Positions 7,530-14,641 of a stretch of DNA of 38,106 bases are shown piece by piece. The stretch's first letter is position 1. The number at the start of each line of letters is the position of its first letter. The notes beneath the pieces are model-generated. The model did no database searches and was not told where the DNA came from. It saw only the letters and a list, made by a program, of their open reading frames with translations. Location: the IMG/VR virus record IMGVR_UViG_3300034682_000444, positions 1 to 38,106 of that record. One strand, 5' to 3'. This DNA is from a virus. Made by a program: the position numbers and the translations under genes.

Positions 7530-8081
7530 CTAGTCTGCAGGCATCAATTTAACCGCTGTCCCCGTCGCAACCACAAACAGCATCGACTTGCCACCGCCTG
7601 AAAACTCATTGAAATCCAATCGCACACCGACTACAGCATCGGCCTCCAGCGCGAAGGCCTCGGCGCGCAACTCGGCCATCACTTGGCGCCTGGCATCGCG
7701 GAGCACTTTCTGAGTGGATCCACTGCGGCCGCCCACCACATCGGTGACGTTGGCAAAAAAATCTTTGAACAGGTTCATGCCGTAGGCACACTCGGCAGAC
7801 ACCACATCGACCACTTTGGTAATGGTGTGGCCTGGCACGGTATCTGTCGTGGTGACCACCATGTGGGCCATGGCCCTGCCTAGCTCTTGGGGAGGTATTT
7901 GGTTGCGCGGTACGCCGGTCCAGTCTCCCGTCTGCCGAGCACGGGTAATTCGGTCGCGCAACGCAGCCACTTCGTCATAGCGCGAATAAATCAAGCCACA
8001 CCCATATGCAGGGCACTTGTCGAGCTCTTCTCCAGTTGCATGGAGGTTTACATGGCCGCATTTAGGACAAGTACGCTGCAT
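7530..8081 (-). CDS. Zinc-ribbon plus YbjQ-like domain protein
   Basis: A 183-residue protein. Residues 1-30 hold a zinc ribbon (CPKCGH, then CPAYGCG), and the C-terminal part (about 75-180) is a YbjQ/UPF0145-type domain, once called heavy-metal-binding: TTTDTVPGHTITKVVDVVS, FFANVTDVVGGRSGS, ADAVVGVRLDF and VATGTAV match the family pattern. YbjQ proteins form pentamers; their role is unknown. The ATG at 8081 has AAGGAGA four bases upstream, so an in-frame ATG 16 codons earlier is rejected. It is a host-type protein carried in the immunity operon, and thus a likely moron expressed in the lysogen. Confidence 0.82.
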   Translation of the reverse strand: MQRTCPKCGHVNLHATGEELDKCPAYGCGLIYSRYDEVAALRDRITRARQTGDWTGVPRNQIPPQELGRAMAHMVVTTTDTVPGHTITKVVDVVSAECAYGMNLFKDFFANVTDVVGGRSGSTQKVLRDARRQVMAELRAEAFALEADAVVGVRLDFNEFSGGGKSMLFVVATGTAVKLMPAD

Positions 8082-8135
8082 AAGTCTCCTTGGTGTTGAT
8101 AGGGGAGCACTCGGTGGAAGGTTTGCCACGCCTAC

Positions 8136-8702
8136 TCAATAGCTGACACGCTGTGGCTGCTTGCGATAGCGTGGCGCCTCGGTCGTACCAGATTCACCCA
8201 ACACCACATCCAGATAGCGGTTCAACCGGAATAGCTGTTCAGTCTTCAAGTGAATCACCATGCGGGTCCCAAACTCGCGCTCCATGAAGTCCAGCACCTG
8301 CACGCGGTCACGCAGTTTGCCCATGCGCCGTAGCGTGGCCGATTGTTCGATAGAGGTGGGCTGAGTGGCTGGCCCGGCGGGGGGAGTATTTGGGCGCAAG
8401 CCCGTGCGATCTGCACAGTGGGCAGCTGGCGCCATGCTGGGCGCCTGAATGATGGTGATGTGCTGGCTGACCACATTGCCCCCAGCACTGCCTACTTGCA
8501 CATTGCCGTGACCCACGCCAGACATCACTGTGACGTGATGCTGGTGCTGCACAGGGGCATGGTGGTGGTGCGTACTTTTGTCAACGTGCACCTGCGCATT
8601 GCCCTGTAACTGGCCTATCTGAATGGCCTCATCTCCTACCACTTTTTGTCGTGGTAATAGCTTGCGCAACCAAGCCAGAAGTTGCTTCGGTACACCGCCC
8701 AC
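8136..8702 (-). CDS. Protein with two RHIM/PP-like motifs, repressor-linked
   Basis: A 188-residue protein I cannot name. Residues 21-40 are VVGDEAIQIGQLQGNAQVHV, which matches the C-terminus of the repressor next door (VVGDNAIQIGNVAGKARI). A second, looser copy is at 62-83 with NVQVGSAGGNVV. The IQIG and VQVG cores are those of RHIM/PP-type amyloid motifs. Between them is a His-rich stretch (HHHH at 45-48, then HQHH). The C-terminal domain (about 118-170, with LRDRVQVLDFMEREFGTRMV) is helical and looks like a conserved module, perhaps nucleic-acid or protein binding. GTG start at 8702 with GAGGGG upstream, 11 bases after the repressor stop. Confidence 0.7.
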   Translation of the reverse strand: MGGVPKQLLAWLRKLLPRQKVVGDEAIQIGQLQGNAQVHVDKSTHHHHAPVQHQHHVTVMSGVGHGNVQVGSAGGNVVSQHITIIQAPSMAPAAHCADRTGLRPNTPPAGPATQPTSIEQSATLRRMGKLRDRVQVLDFMEREFGTRMVIHLKTEQLFRLNRYLDVVLGESGTTEAPRYRKQPQRVSY

Positions 8703-8713
8703 TCGCGCCCCCT

Positions 8714-9112
8714 CTATTTGTTTTTGATTCTCGCCTTGCCCGCCACATTGCCAATTTGAATGGCGTTGTCACCCACCACGCTTTGACCGTTGTGACCTGC
8801 GCTGCCGCCCGACAACAAGGCAGCCAAAGCCGCCTTGCGCAAGGTAGGAGAGGCCTCCCGGTAGCTCTCAAGCAAGAGCTGCTCGTCAGCCGTAATGGAT
8901 GGGGCAGGCTCCTCTACGCGTTTCCCCGTCACGACGTAGAGCACGTTGACACCCAATAGCGCAATACCTTCCAGATACAGCGCATCAGGCGCACGGTCCC
9001 CCGCCTCGTAGTTGATTTGGGCGCGTTTCTGAACCCCGCCAACCGCAGCGAAGCGCTCTTGGGACATCCCAAGTCGCTCACGTTCTTCACGCAGTCGCTG
9101 ACCAATGCTCAT
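8714..9112 (-). CDS. XRE-family phage repressor (CI-like) with C-terminal IQIG motif
   Basis: A 132-residue transcription factor. Residues 3-60 form an XRE helix-turn-helix (GQRLREERERLGMSQERFAA ... INYEAGDRAPD), which would keep the early promoter shut in the lysogen. There is no LexA/CI-type peptidase domain. The C-terminus (112-130) is VVGDNAIQIGNVAGKARIK, a motif shared with the next gene. The ATG at 9112 is chosen because the earlier in-frame start would run through the promoter region; AGGTG lies 7 bases upstream. A TTTGCACA half-site overlaps the start codon, so autoregulation is likely. First gene of the immunity operon. Confidence 0.88.
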   Translation of the reverse strand: MSIGQRLREERERLGMSQERFAAVGGVQKRAQINYEAGDRAPDALYLEGIALLGVNVLYVVTGKRVEEPAPSITADEQLLLESYREASPTLRKAALAALLSGGSAGHNGQSVVGDNAIQIGNVAGKARIKNK

Positions 9113-9206
9113 TTGCACACCTAAAAATATCTTGCAAGGTGCACAAACGTGCACCATAATTCACCACATCAACGCAATCAAACATGTGCAAACGCCAATT
9201 TGCACA
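9112..9206. promoter_or_regulatory. Divergent early/repressor promoters with palindromic operators
   Basis: Rightward promoter: TTGCAA (9132-9137), 17-base spacer, CATAAT (9155-9160). The spacer is itself the palindrome GGTGCACAAACGTGCACC (9138-9155), an obvious operator. Leftward promoter: TTGATT (complement of 9176-9181), 17 bases, TATGGT (complement of 9153-9158). A second palindrome has arms TGTGCAAA (9185-9192) and TTTGCACA (9199-9206), and a single TTTGCACA half-site is at 9112-9119 on the repressor start. All share a TGTGCA core. Assignments are by consensus match only. Confidence 0.75.
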
Positions 9207-9229
9207 CACCAAACGGAGGACATGAACAC

Positions 9230-9478
9230 ATGCTCAAAACCCGCCAACAAATCCGTGAGGACTTTGCCCGCAACGGGCAATCCATCACTGCCTGGGCCAA
9301 GGCCCGCGGCTACACACCAAACACCGTGATTGCCATCTTGGCTGACACCGAGACCAACCCTCGATACAAGTGCCTCCGTGGGGAGGCGCACAAGATCGCC
9401 GTGGATCTGGGGCTGAAGGATGGTGTGGCATCACGACCTGCCAACAGCTCCACATACAGCGTTCCGGCGACAGCCTGA
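9230..9478 (+). CDS. BcepMu gp16-like DNA-binding protein (Ner-like)
   Basis: An 82-residue small DNA-binding protein, first gene of the early operon. A helix-turn-helix like TAWAKARGYTPNTVIAIL (about 20-38) is followed by GEAHKIAVDLGLKDG, the typical ending of the BcepMu gp16 family. By position it corresponds to Ner of Mu, which shuts down the early and repressor promoters; that role is inferred. The ATG at 9230 has GGAGGA nine bases upstream; an ATG at 9222 is in a different frame. It probably competes with the repressor for the operators just upstream. Confidence 0.85.
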   Translation: MLKTRQQIREDFARNGQSITAWAKARGYTPNTVIAILADTETNPRYKCLRGEAHKIAVDLGLKDGVASRPANSSTYSVPATA

Positions 9479-9590
9479 GAGACGCTCATGTTGTGTCCAG
9501 CATTGAATGTAACAAACTTGGCGGGCTCGCAAACCGTCAAATTTGAACCATCGCAATACGACGCACTGGGCTTTGCACGCCACATGCCCA

Positions 9591-9836
9591 TCATCGGTGC
9601 TCCTCACGATTGGAACGCGCCGCATCCAGCTGCTCAGCCAGCTGCATCAGCACCTTGCGCGATGCCTGCAACGGCTTGTCCACAGCCAGTGATTCCGGGC
9701 GCGCCTGCCGCCATGACTCACACACCCGGGGGCCGTGTATGACTCCCGCGACCTCCAGCTGCGCCGTAAGCCGCAGCAACGCCTGGGCCACGCCGTCAAC
9801 GCGGCCTGCCAATTCCTCCAAAGTCGTGCTGTTCAT
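9591..9836 (-). CDS. Small leftward helical protein inside the early region
   Basis: An 81-residue protein on the strand opposite to its neighbours. The ATG at 9836 has GGAG six bases upstream. The sequence begins NSTTLEELAGRVDGVAQALLRLTAQLEVAGVIHGPRV and has a regular amphipathic pattern with normal composition (key parts: LEELAGRVDG, VAGVIHGPRV), ending in a helical LMQLAEQLDAARSNREE. I recall similar small proteins in proteobacterial phages but cannot name a family. Only 245 bases separate the flanking rightward genes at this place, so there is no rightward gene to compete. An earlier in-frame ATG at 9911 without a ribosome site is possible. Function unknown. Confidence 0.6.
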   Translation of the reverse strand: MNSTTLEELAGRVDGVAQALLRLTAQLEVAGVIHGPRVCESWRQARPESLAVDKPLQASRKVLMQLAEQLDAARSNREEHR

Positions 9837-9944
9837 CGCCTGCTCCATCGCTGTATTGATGGCTGAACTGTGCGCGCTGAAAAGCCATTTGGGACGCTTC
9901 CACGTGGCCATTTGTTTGGAAGCTACCGCGCAAGGAGGCCTCCA

Positions 9945-10415
9945 ATGAGCCGCCGCGATTGGAAACGCCTCCGCGCCCACAGCCTGGTGCATGCCCTGCG
10001 TCTTTGCAAGGAGTTCGCCCAAGAGCGCCACAACCTCAGCGTGGAGCGCATTGCAGACCGCATGGGTGTCACCCACGACTGCCTCTACAAATGGTTGGCC
10101 ACAGGCCGACTGCCAGCCATCCAGATTCCCACCTTTGAGCTGGCCTGCGGCTGCAACTACGCCAGCGCCTGGTTGGCAGCAACAGCGGGCAAGGTCGTTA
10201 TTGACTTGCCCAAGGGCACCAAGGCCCATGAAACAGACCTGGTTGAGTTCAACACAGGATTTGCGGAGGCCTTGCAACTGCTCAACAACTTCCACTCTGG
10301 CACGGCCGACGCACAGGCCACGCTGCAGGCACTGCAGCGACATCTGGAGCAGGCTGCCTGGCACCACGCCAACGTGGCCATGAACGCAACCCCTGAACTG
10401 GACTTTGAATCATGA
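9945..10415 (+). CDS. HTH DNA-binding protein, early region
   Basis: A 156-residue protein with AAGGAGG six bases before the ATG at 9945. Residues 30-60 (LSVERIADRMGVTHDCLYKWLATGRLP) form a helix-turn-helix, then a second part with PTFELACGCNYASAWLA that looks like a MerR- or phage-regulator-type recognition unit, and a helical C-terminus (about 110-150). It resembles phage early regulators that read a host or phage operator. The next gene starts inside its stop codon. Exact family not recognised. Confidence 0.72.
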   Translation: MSRRDWKRLRAHSLVHALRLCKEFAQERHNLSVERIADRMGVTHDCLYKWLATGRLPAIQIPTFELACGCNYASAWLAATAGKVVIDLPKGTKAHETDLVEFNTGFAEALQLLNNFHSGTADAQATLQALQRHLEQAAWHHANVAMNATPELDFES

Positions 10416-10726
10416 GCACGCAGACCAAACCCCTGTCCGCGCCCATCCAGAAGACCTGTGATTTGTTTCGCCTGCTGGCTGGCCACGAGTTGCTGGGACT
10501 GGCCCCAGGCGAGATCGCCAAGGGACTGGATGTATCCCCCAGCTGGGTGTCTATCAATCTGCCAGCGCTGGCAACTACCGGGTACGTCGAGCAGGTCGAA
10601 GGCACCAACCGCTGGCGCCTAGGTGTGCAGTTTGTGCGCATCGCGCTGACGGTGAGCACCAATCTGAACAAGGCGAAGCAGCAACTGGACGATCTGACCA
10701 ACCGCTACGCAGTCCCCCTTAACTGA
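10412..10726 (+). CDS. IclR-type winged-helix protein
   Basis: A 104-residue protein made almost entirely of a winged-helix domain: LFRLLAGHELLGLAPGEIAKGLDVSPSWVSINLPALATTGYVEQVEGTNRWRLG, with key helix GEIAKGLDVSPSWV and wing EQVEGTNRWRLG. This matches the DNA-binding half of IclR regulators; the ligand-binding half is absent. The ATG overlaps the previous stop as ATGA. Likely an early transcription regulator or DNA-binding accessory of transposition; the role is inferred. Confidence 0.75.
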   Translation: MSTQTKPLSAPIQKTCDLFRLLAGHELLGLAPGEIAKGLDVSPSWVSINLPALATTGYVEQVEGTNRWRLGVQFVRIALTVSTNLNKAKQQLDDLTNRYAVPLN

Positions 10727-10757
10727 AATTTCAACGCAACCCTAATAGAGAGAAACC

Positions 10758-11636
10758 ATGGCTCGCAACCAAACACCCGCACCACAAAGCAAAGAAGTGC
10801 CCGCCAACACAGCGGCGATTGCGCAAGACTTCCAGGCCGCCAACCAGCTGGCCGCCATGACGATCGCCGCCAATACCCAGGCGCTGGAGATGGCGCACAA
10901 GGTTGGCTATGCCGGGGCTGTCACGGTGGGCGCATTGGAAGATGAAATCCGCTTCTACCAGCAGCGCACCGTGGAAGCTGCATTGGAAACCGGCAAGCGT
11001 CTGCTGGTGCTCAAAGAGTTGACCCCCCACGGCGAGTTCGCCAAGCGCGTGGAAATGCTGGGCTTTTCGGAGCGAACAGCCCAACGCTTTATGCAAGCTG
11101 CCGCCAAGACGGCCAAATCCGCCAAATTGGCGGATTTGGCCAGCCAGGTGAAATCGGCCAGCGCCTTCCTGGAGCTGGTGACCCACGACGACGACGTGCT
11201 GGAAAACCTGGCCGAGATGGATGACATCGACCGTCTGAGTGCCAGCGAATTGCGTCAGCGGCTGCGCGAGGTCAAGGCCGAAAAACAAGCTACCGACCAG
11301 CTGCTGGAAAAGAAAAACCAGCAGATCGACAAGTTGGAGCGTGAAAAGCAGCGCATTGCCTTGCTCAAGCCTGACGAAGTGCTGGCAGAGGTGAAGACCG
11401 CAGCCACTCGCATTGCCACCGATGCCCTGGGCTCCATCAGAGGCGGCGTGCGCCAGGCATTGGTCAAGCTCAAAGAGTTGCCTGAAGGTGGCGCACAAAC
11501 CGCCTTTGCTGCCGGCCTGCTGGGCGAGCTGCAGGCAGAGATCAACGCATTGCGCGAAGAGTTCGGGCTGCCTGACATCGCCAACGCGGCAGATCGCCAG
11601 CTTGCATCAGACGTCGCGGAATGGACCAAGAGCTAA
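10758..11636 (+). CDS. DUF3102 family protein
   Basis: A 292-residue protein of the DUF3102 type, common in phages and plasmids. The N-terminal half has FYQQRTVEAALETGKRLLVLKELTPHGEF (key parts: GKRLLVLKELTPHGEF and LGFSERTAQRFMQ), the family signature, followed by a coiled coil (about 165-200, LREVKAEKQATDQLLEKKNQQIDKLE). Such proteins are thought to bind DNA; a partition or replication link is known only by association. It lies directly before the transposase. The gene has a 31-bp perfect palindrome at 11111-11141. Its leader repeats the 13-mer TTTCAACGCAACC also found before the MuB-like gene. Confidence 0.85.
   Translation: MARNQTPAPQSKEVPANTAAIAQDFQAANQLAAMTIAANTQALEMAHKVGYAGAVTVGALEDEIRFYQQRTVEAALETGKRLLVLKELTPHGEFAKRVEMLGFSERTAQRFMQAAAKTAKSAKLADLASQVKSASAFLELVTHDDDVLENLAEMDDIDRLSASELRQRLREVKAEKQATDQLLEKKNQQIDKLEREKQRIALLKPDEVLAEVKTAATRIATDALGSIRGGVRQALVKLKELPEGGAQTAFAAGLLGELQAEINALREEFGLPDIANAADRQLASDVAEWTKS
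11111..11141. repeat. 31-bp perfect palindrome inside the DUF3102 gene
   Basis: Arms GGCCAAATCCGCCAA (11111-11125) and TTGGCGGATTTGGCC (11127-11141) are exact reverse complements around one A. It codes for a short Ala/Lys/Leu stretch of the DUF3102 protein. No other dyad in the window is as long. It could be a protein-binding site or a hairpin in the early mRNA. Confidence 0.9.
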
Positions 11637-11645
11637 GGGCAGGCC

Positions 11646-13421
11646 ATGAGCATCAGTGCAACGCTCACCCAACGTCTGGTGCAAGTGGCCGCACAGGCCG
11701 CTGCCGCACCAGCAGGTGGCAAGCAGGCCGTGCTCAAAGCCGCCTGCCAAGAGCTAAGCATCAGCCTGCCCACCCTCTACCGCCATCTGGAAAAGATCAC
11801 TGTGAAACCTGAACGCAAACAGCGGAGCGATGCCGGTGCCGTCAATCTGTCTCGCGCAGAGGCCGTCACCATCAGCGCCTTGCTGATGGTCAGCCACCGC
11901 AAGAGCAACAAGCGCCTGATGTCCATCGGCCAGGCACTGGAGATCCTGCGCGCCAACGGTGAGGTGCGCGCCGAGCGCATCGAACCGGCCACGGGCGAAG
12001 TGGTGCCGCTGTCAGAAAGCGCCGTGGCACGCGCCCTGCGTGGGTATGGACTGCACCCCGACCAGCTGAACCGCGCTACTCCAGCGGTGGAGCTGCGCAG
12101 CCTGCATCCCAACCATGTGTGGCAGGTCGATGCTTCCTTGTGCGTGCTGTACTACCTCAAGAACAGCAGCGCCAAAGAAAGCGGCCTGCAGGTCATGGAG
12201 CACGACAAGTTCTACAAAAACAAGCCCGCCAACCTGGCGCGGATTGCCGCTGACCGTGTGTGGTCCTATGAAGTCACCGACCACTGCAGCGGGGCGATTT
12301 ACCTGGAATACGTGATGGGCGCGGAGTCCGCGGCCAACCTCACCACGGTATTTATCAACGCCATCCAGCAACGCCCAGGCGAGCCTTTCTACGGGGTGCC
12401 TCGCATCCTGATGATGGACATGGGCAGTGCCAATACCTCAGGGCTGTTTGCCAATCTGGCCCGCCGCCTGCAGGTGCAGCTGATTGCCCACGCGGCAGGC
12501 AATGCCCGCGCCACCGGCCAGGTGGAAAAAAGCCGCGATCTGATTGAGCGCAGCTTTGAGGCAGGTCTGCGCTTGGCCCCGGTGGCCAACCTGGAGGAGC
12601 TGAACAGCCAGGCACGCCGCTGGTCCAAGTGGTTCAACGCCAACAAGGTCCACAGCCGCCACGGTCGCACACGCTTCGACCAGTGGATGACCATCACTGC
12701 AGACCAGCTGCGCATTGCCCCCAGCGTGGAACTGTGCCGTGAGCTGCTGACCCATGAGCCTGAAGCGCGCAAGGTCAGCGACACGCTCACCGTGCAATTC
12801 AAGGGTCGTGAGTTCGATGTGCGCAACGTCCCCAACGTCATGGTGGGCGAGAAGCTGCAGATGGCCATCAACCCCTGGGTGCTGGACGCTGCCATGGTGG
12901 TCGATGCCGATGCACAGGGCAATGAGCTGCTGATTTCGGTGCCGGTGGTTGCCCGTGATGACGCAGGGTTCCGTTCAGACGGCAACGTCATCGGTGAAGA
13001 CTGGGCACGCCCCGCTGACACACAGCTTGATAGCAACCGCAAGGAAGTGGCCATGGCCGCCTACGACGCCAGCACCCAAGAAGAGCTGCACGCCAAGACC
13101 AAGGCCAAGACGGTGCCATTCGGTGGCCGTATTGACCCCTACAAGCCCATGGAGCAAGCGCCTGATCGCAGCTACCTGCCCAAGCGTGGCACTGACCTGG
13201 TCACCAACGTCACAACCACAACCACCGCGCCTGTGCGCGTGCTCACCGGCTTTGAAGCTGCTGCAGAGCTGCGCCGCATGGGCATGGAAATGAACCGCGA
13301 GAAAACGGCCCAGCTGCGCAACTGGTTCCCCGATGGGGTGCCAGAGAACGAGCTGCAAGCCTTGTTTGACCGGATGACCGTGCGCGGCCAGCTGCGCGTG
13401 GTCGCAGGGGGCGCATCTTGA
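11646..13421 (+). CDS. DDE transposase (Mu A-like, BcepMu TnpA type)
   Basis: A 591-residue transposase that joins phage ends to target DNA for integration and replication. The N-terminus (1-60) has helix-turn-helix parts (LSISLPTLYRHLEK). The catalytic RNase H-like core has Asp162 in VWQVDAS, Asp258 in MMDMGS and Glu294 in QVEKSRD: 35 residues lie between the second Asp and the Glu, a perfect DD35E. The C-terminal third (about 380-591) is a beta-barrel and accessory part where MuB would bind. It is shorter than MuA (663). The next small reading frame starts inside its stop codon, and the MuB-like ATPase follows. Confidence 0.95.
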   Translation: MSISATLTQRLVQVAAQAAAAPAGGKQAVLKAACQELSISLPTLYRHLEKITVKPERKQRSDAGAVNLSRAEAVTISALLMVSHRKSNKRLMSIGQALEILRANGEVRAERIEPATGEVVPLSESAVARALRGYGLHPDQLNRATPAVELRSLHPNHVWQVDASLCVLYYLKNSSAKESGLQVMEHDKFYKNKPANLARIAADRVWSYEVTDHCSGAIYLEYVMGAESAANLTTVFINAIQQRPGEPFYGVPRILMMDMGSANTSGLFANLARRLQVQLIAHAAGNARATGQVEKSRDLIERSFEAGLRLAPVANLEELNSQARRWSKWFNANKVHSRHGRTRFDQWMTITADQLRIAPSVELCRELLTHEPEARKVSDTLTVQFKGREFDVRNVPNVMVGEKLQMAINPWVLDAAMVVDADAQGNELLISVPVVARDDAGFRSDGNVIGEDWARPADTQLDSNRKEVAMAAYDASTQEELHAKTKAKTVPFGGRIDPYKPMEQAPDRSYLPKRGTDLVTNVTTTTTAPVRVLTGFEAAAELRRMGMEMNREKTAQLRNWFPDGVPENELQALFDRMTVRGQLRVVAGGAS

Positions 13422-13489
13422 TGTGCGCCATCCACAAAAAAGAAGGCCCCAGCGTGCTCGCAACACGCCGAGGCCACCCCAGCAACTGA
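13421..13489 (+). CDS. Possible 22-residue leader-like peptide
   Basis: An ATG overlapping the transposase stop (TGATG) opens a 22-codon frame MCAIHKKEGPSVLATRRGHPSN. Within it, GGCC (13445-13448) and GCGTG (13452-13456) pair with CACGC (13464-13468) and GGCC (13472-13475), a symmetric hairpin with a 3x3 internal loop. It may be translated by coupling and affect how much of the transcript reaches the ATPase gene. Translation is not certain. Confidence 0.3.
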   Translation: MCAIHKKEGPSVLATRRGHPSN

Positions 13490-13517
13490 TTTCAACGCAA
13501 CCACTGAGGAGAGCACC

Positions 13518-14417
13518 ATGCTACTGCAAAACGAAGCCCTGACCCAAGAAGCCCGCGAACACTTCAGCCTGCCACGGAACCCTTTCATGGATGACGTGCA
13601 GACGCCTGCTGACGTTTTTCAGACCCCCAGCGTGCGCTATGTGCGCGCCACGCTCAACGACTGTGCCAACCACCACGGCTTTGTGGCGGTGGTCGGTGAG
13701 TCAGGTGCGGGCAAGAGCACGCTGGCCGAAGACCTGGAAGAGCGTCTGAAGACCGACAAAAAGGACGTGGTCATCATCCGCCCCTATGTGCTGGCCATGG
13801 AGGCCAATGACCAAAAGGGCAAGACCCTCAAGTCCAGCCACATTGCCGAGGCCATCGCCGCTGCGCTGGACCCCCAGCTCAAGGTCAAGAGCAGCCCCGA
13901 GGCCCGCTTTGCCCAAGTGCATGGCCTGCTCAAGGCCAGCCGCCGCGCAGGCCGCCGCCACCTGCTGGTCATTGAGGAGGCCCACTGCCTGCCCAGCCCC
14001 ACGCTCAAGCACCTCAAGCGCTTCCTGGAGCTGAAAGACGGCATGCAGCGCTTGATCGGTGTGGCCCTGATCGGCCAGCCCGAGCTGCGTGACCGTCTCT
14101 CTAGCCAAAACGCCGAAGTGCGCGAAGTCGCCCAGCGCTGCGAAATCGTGGAGCTGCAGCCCCTGGATGCCGACCTGGAAGGCTACCTGCGGCACAAGTT
14201 CGCCCGCTTTGACTTGAAGTACGAAGACGTGTTTGCACCAGATGCGGCCGAAGCCATCCGTGCCCGCCTGGTGCACATCCCCCGTGGCGGCAAGGTCAGC
14301 GAGGCGCGTTCGGAATGCTTCCCCCTGGTGGTCAACAACCTGGTGTGCCGCGCGATGAATGCAGCCACCAAGATTGGCTGGGACAAGGTGGACGCTGAAG
14401 TTGTAAAGGGGTGCTGA
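13518..14417 (+). CDS. MuB-like transposition ATPase (AAA, ExeA/TniB type)
   Basis: A 299-residue AAA ATPase that would select target DNA and stimulate the transposase. Walker A GESGAGKST is at 60-68 and Walker B HLLVIEEAH at 148-156; LIGQPELRDRL is the sensor-type segment of the ExeA/TniB group. ARFAQVHGLLKASRRAGRR and LKHLKRFLELKDG are conserved helical parts. The ATG has GAGGAG upstream, and the leader carries the repeated TTTCAACGCAACC. It immediately follows the transposase, as in all Mu-like phages. It is closest in type to BcepMu TnpB rather than to Mu B itself, by recognition. Confidence 0.92.
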   Translation: MLLQNEALTQEAREHFSLPRNPFMDDVQTPADVFQTPSVRYVRATLNDCANHHGFVAVVGESGAGKSTLAEDLEERLKTDKKDVVIIRPYVLAMEANDQKGKTLKSSHIAEAIAAALDPQLKVKSSPEARFAQVHGLLKASRRAGRRHLLVIEEAHCLPSPTLKHLKRFLELKDGMQRLIGVALIGQPELRDRLSSQNAEVREVAQRCEIVELQPLDADLEGYLRHKFARFDLKYEDVFAPDAAEAIRARLVHIPRGGKVSEARSECFPLVVNNLVCRAMNAATKIGWDKVDAEVVKGC

Positions 14418-14419
14418 AC

Positions 14420-14641
14420 ATGCGCAATTTCACCATCACCGTCCAGCACTGCGTCAACGGCCCGGCGGCAACTGAATCCATGCAGGCCGAATCCATCGCT
14501 GATGCCGTGGTAGCTGCAGCCGAGCGCTGGCCACATGCCGCAAAGCTCCACGTCGCGGCCACACCAGTGCAGCGTCCTCCACAGCCTGGTTGTTTTTCCC
14601 TGGCTTCCTCCAGCACCACAACCTGCCGGGTGCTGCCATGA
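14420..14641 (+). CDS. Hypothetical early protein (73 residues)
   Basis: A small protein starting MRNFTITVQHCVNG at 14420, with AAAGGGG upstream, 2 bases after the ATPase stop. The first 45 residues look like a beta-alpha unit (FTITVQHCVNGPAATESMQAESIADAVVAAAERWP, key part ESIADAVVAAAERWP), while the C-terminus is Ser/Pro-rich and unstructured. Its stop overlaps the next ATG. Not recognised. Confidence 0.6.
   Translation: MRNFTITVQHCVNGPAATESMQAESIADAVVAAAERWPHAAKLHVAATPVQRPPQPGCFSLASSSTTTCRVLP

Noticed and set aside
9488-9742. Rightward 84-codon frame after the Ner-like gene
   Set aside because: Pro/Ala-rich without fold, poor ribosome site, and antisense to the better-supported leftward gene at 9591-9836.
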